Below are positions 63,954 through 64,000 of a stretch of 64,000 bases of DNA, piece by piece. The notes beneath the pieces are model-generated. The model was given only the letters and a program-made list of their open reading frames with translations. It had not been told where the DNA came from and searched no databases. Source of the stretch: Enoplolaimus lenunculus (lineage: Eukaryota; Nematoda; Enoplea; Enoplida; Thoracostomopsidae); assembly GCA_030248215.1 (NCBI GenBank), contig JASANG010003708.1:248001-312000 (forward strand), in the 5' to 3' direction. Numbering within the stretch: position 1 is the first letter of the stretch; each line of letters opens with the position of its first letter. A program made the position numbers and the translations under genes.

Positions 63954-64000
63954 TGTAACGACTCGAATAAGAGGTAGGTAATAAGAAGGAGGTCCCTATT

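Larger units (their letters stand above)
54657..64000. other. long gene-free repeat region
   Basis: No gene could be supported in 9.3 kb. 54200-54440 (in paralogue A's intron and upstream flank) and several places here carry TTAGGC-like arrays. 55110-57120 includes AT-rich low-complexity DNA (55980-56300), a TATA-like ATATATAAGCGCAGAGC at 56329 and a 114-codon frame (56771-57115) with no recognisable protein. 57370-57860, 59200-59440, 60540-61140 and 61690-62730 show nothing I can name apart from a partial R2 end near 62285-62370. Confidence 0.5.

Overview
The window is animal nuclear DNA. It is AT-rich and has genes split by spliceosomal introns of 0.4-3.7 kb, secretory signal peptides, a eukaryotic tRNA-Pro, and introns and spacers packed with short non-autonomous repeats. 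The species cannot be fixed from the sequence. Many repeats carry degenerate arrays of the hexamer TTAGGC (seen as CCTAAG or AAGCCT), the unit of nematode telomeres. A nematode is therefore possible, but the arrays lie inside dispersed repeats and are weak evidence.

Six protein genes can be assembled from exons whose splice phases agree. (1) Minus strand, 9.85-2.4 kb: a gamma-glutamylaminecyclotransferase (GGACT/AIG2-like), first exon not found, with a tRNA-Pro(AGG) in an intron. (2) Plus strand, 13.06-15.84 kb: an acylphosphatase with a signal-peptide-like leader and a 17-nt microexon that carries the catalytic arginine. (3) Plus strand, about 19.9-36.3 kb: a 23-exon gene for a protein of about 1000 residues, a long coiled coil followed by a disordered basic tail; not identified. 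(4) Plus strand, 40.2-45.3 kb: an 830-residue secreted, sequon-rich, helical protein; not identified. (5, 6) Minus strand, 54.66-52.7 kb and 50.3-46.6 kb: two tandem paralogues encoding small secreted proteins with 14 cysteines in identical spacing and identical exon 2 and 3 lengths; not identified.

Everything else is repeats or sequence in which I see nothing. I use provisional labels. R1: palindromic ~160 bp, ends GGCCCGTAGCCA. R2: ends GGCCAATGTAAAGA, TTAGGC-like core. R3: ends ATGTTACTTTAAGGGGC, TTAGGC-like core. R4: ends CAGGGTGCAACCGGAA. R5: ends CAGGGTACAACCGGAGG. R6: ends TAGGGATGTGCCGAT. R7: ends CACTGTAAATTCCA with a GAGTTGA-rich core. R8: ends CCTATTCACACGTGCAAG. R9: ~0.7 kb element. 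R10: GC-rich fold-back. R11: ends built of ATATCCGGA. Several R4/R5 copies keep 8-bp target duplications, as hAT elements do; R7 copies are flanked by TA. One decayed DNA-transposase fragment lies at 54.9-55.1 kb.

The genes show no shared pathway. GGACT and acylphosphatase are small housekeeping-type enzymes. The right half (40-55 kb) is a cluster of three genes for secreted products.
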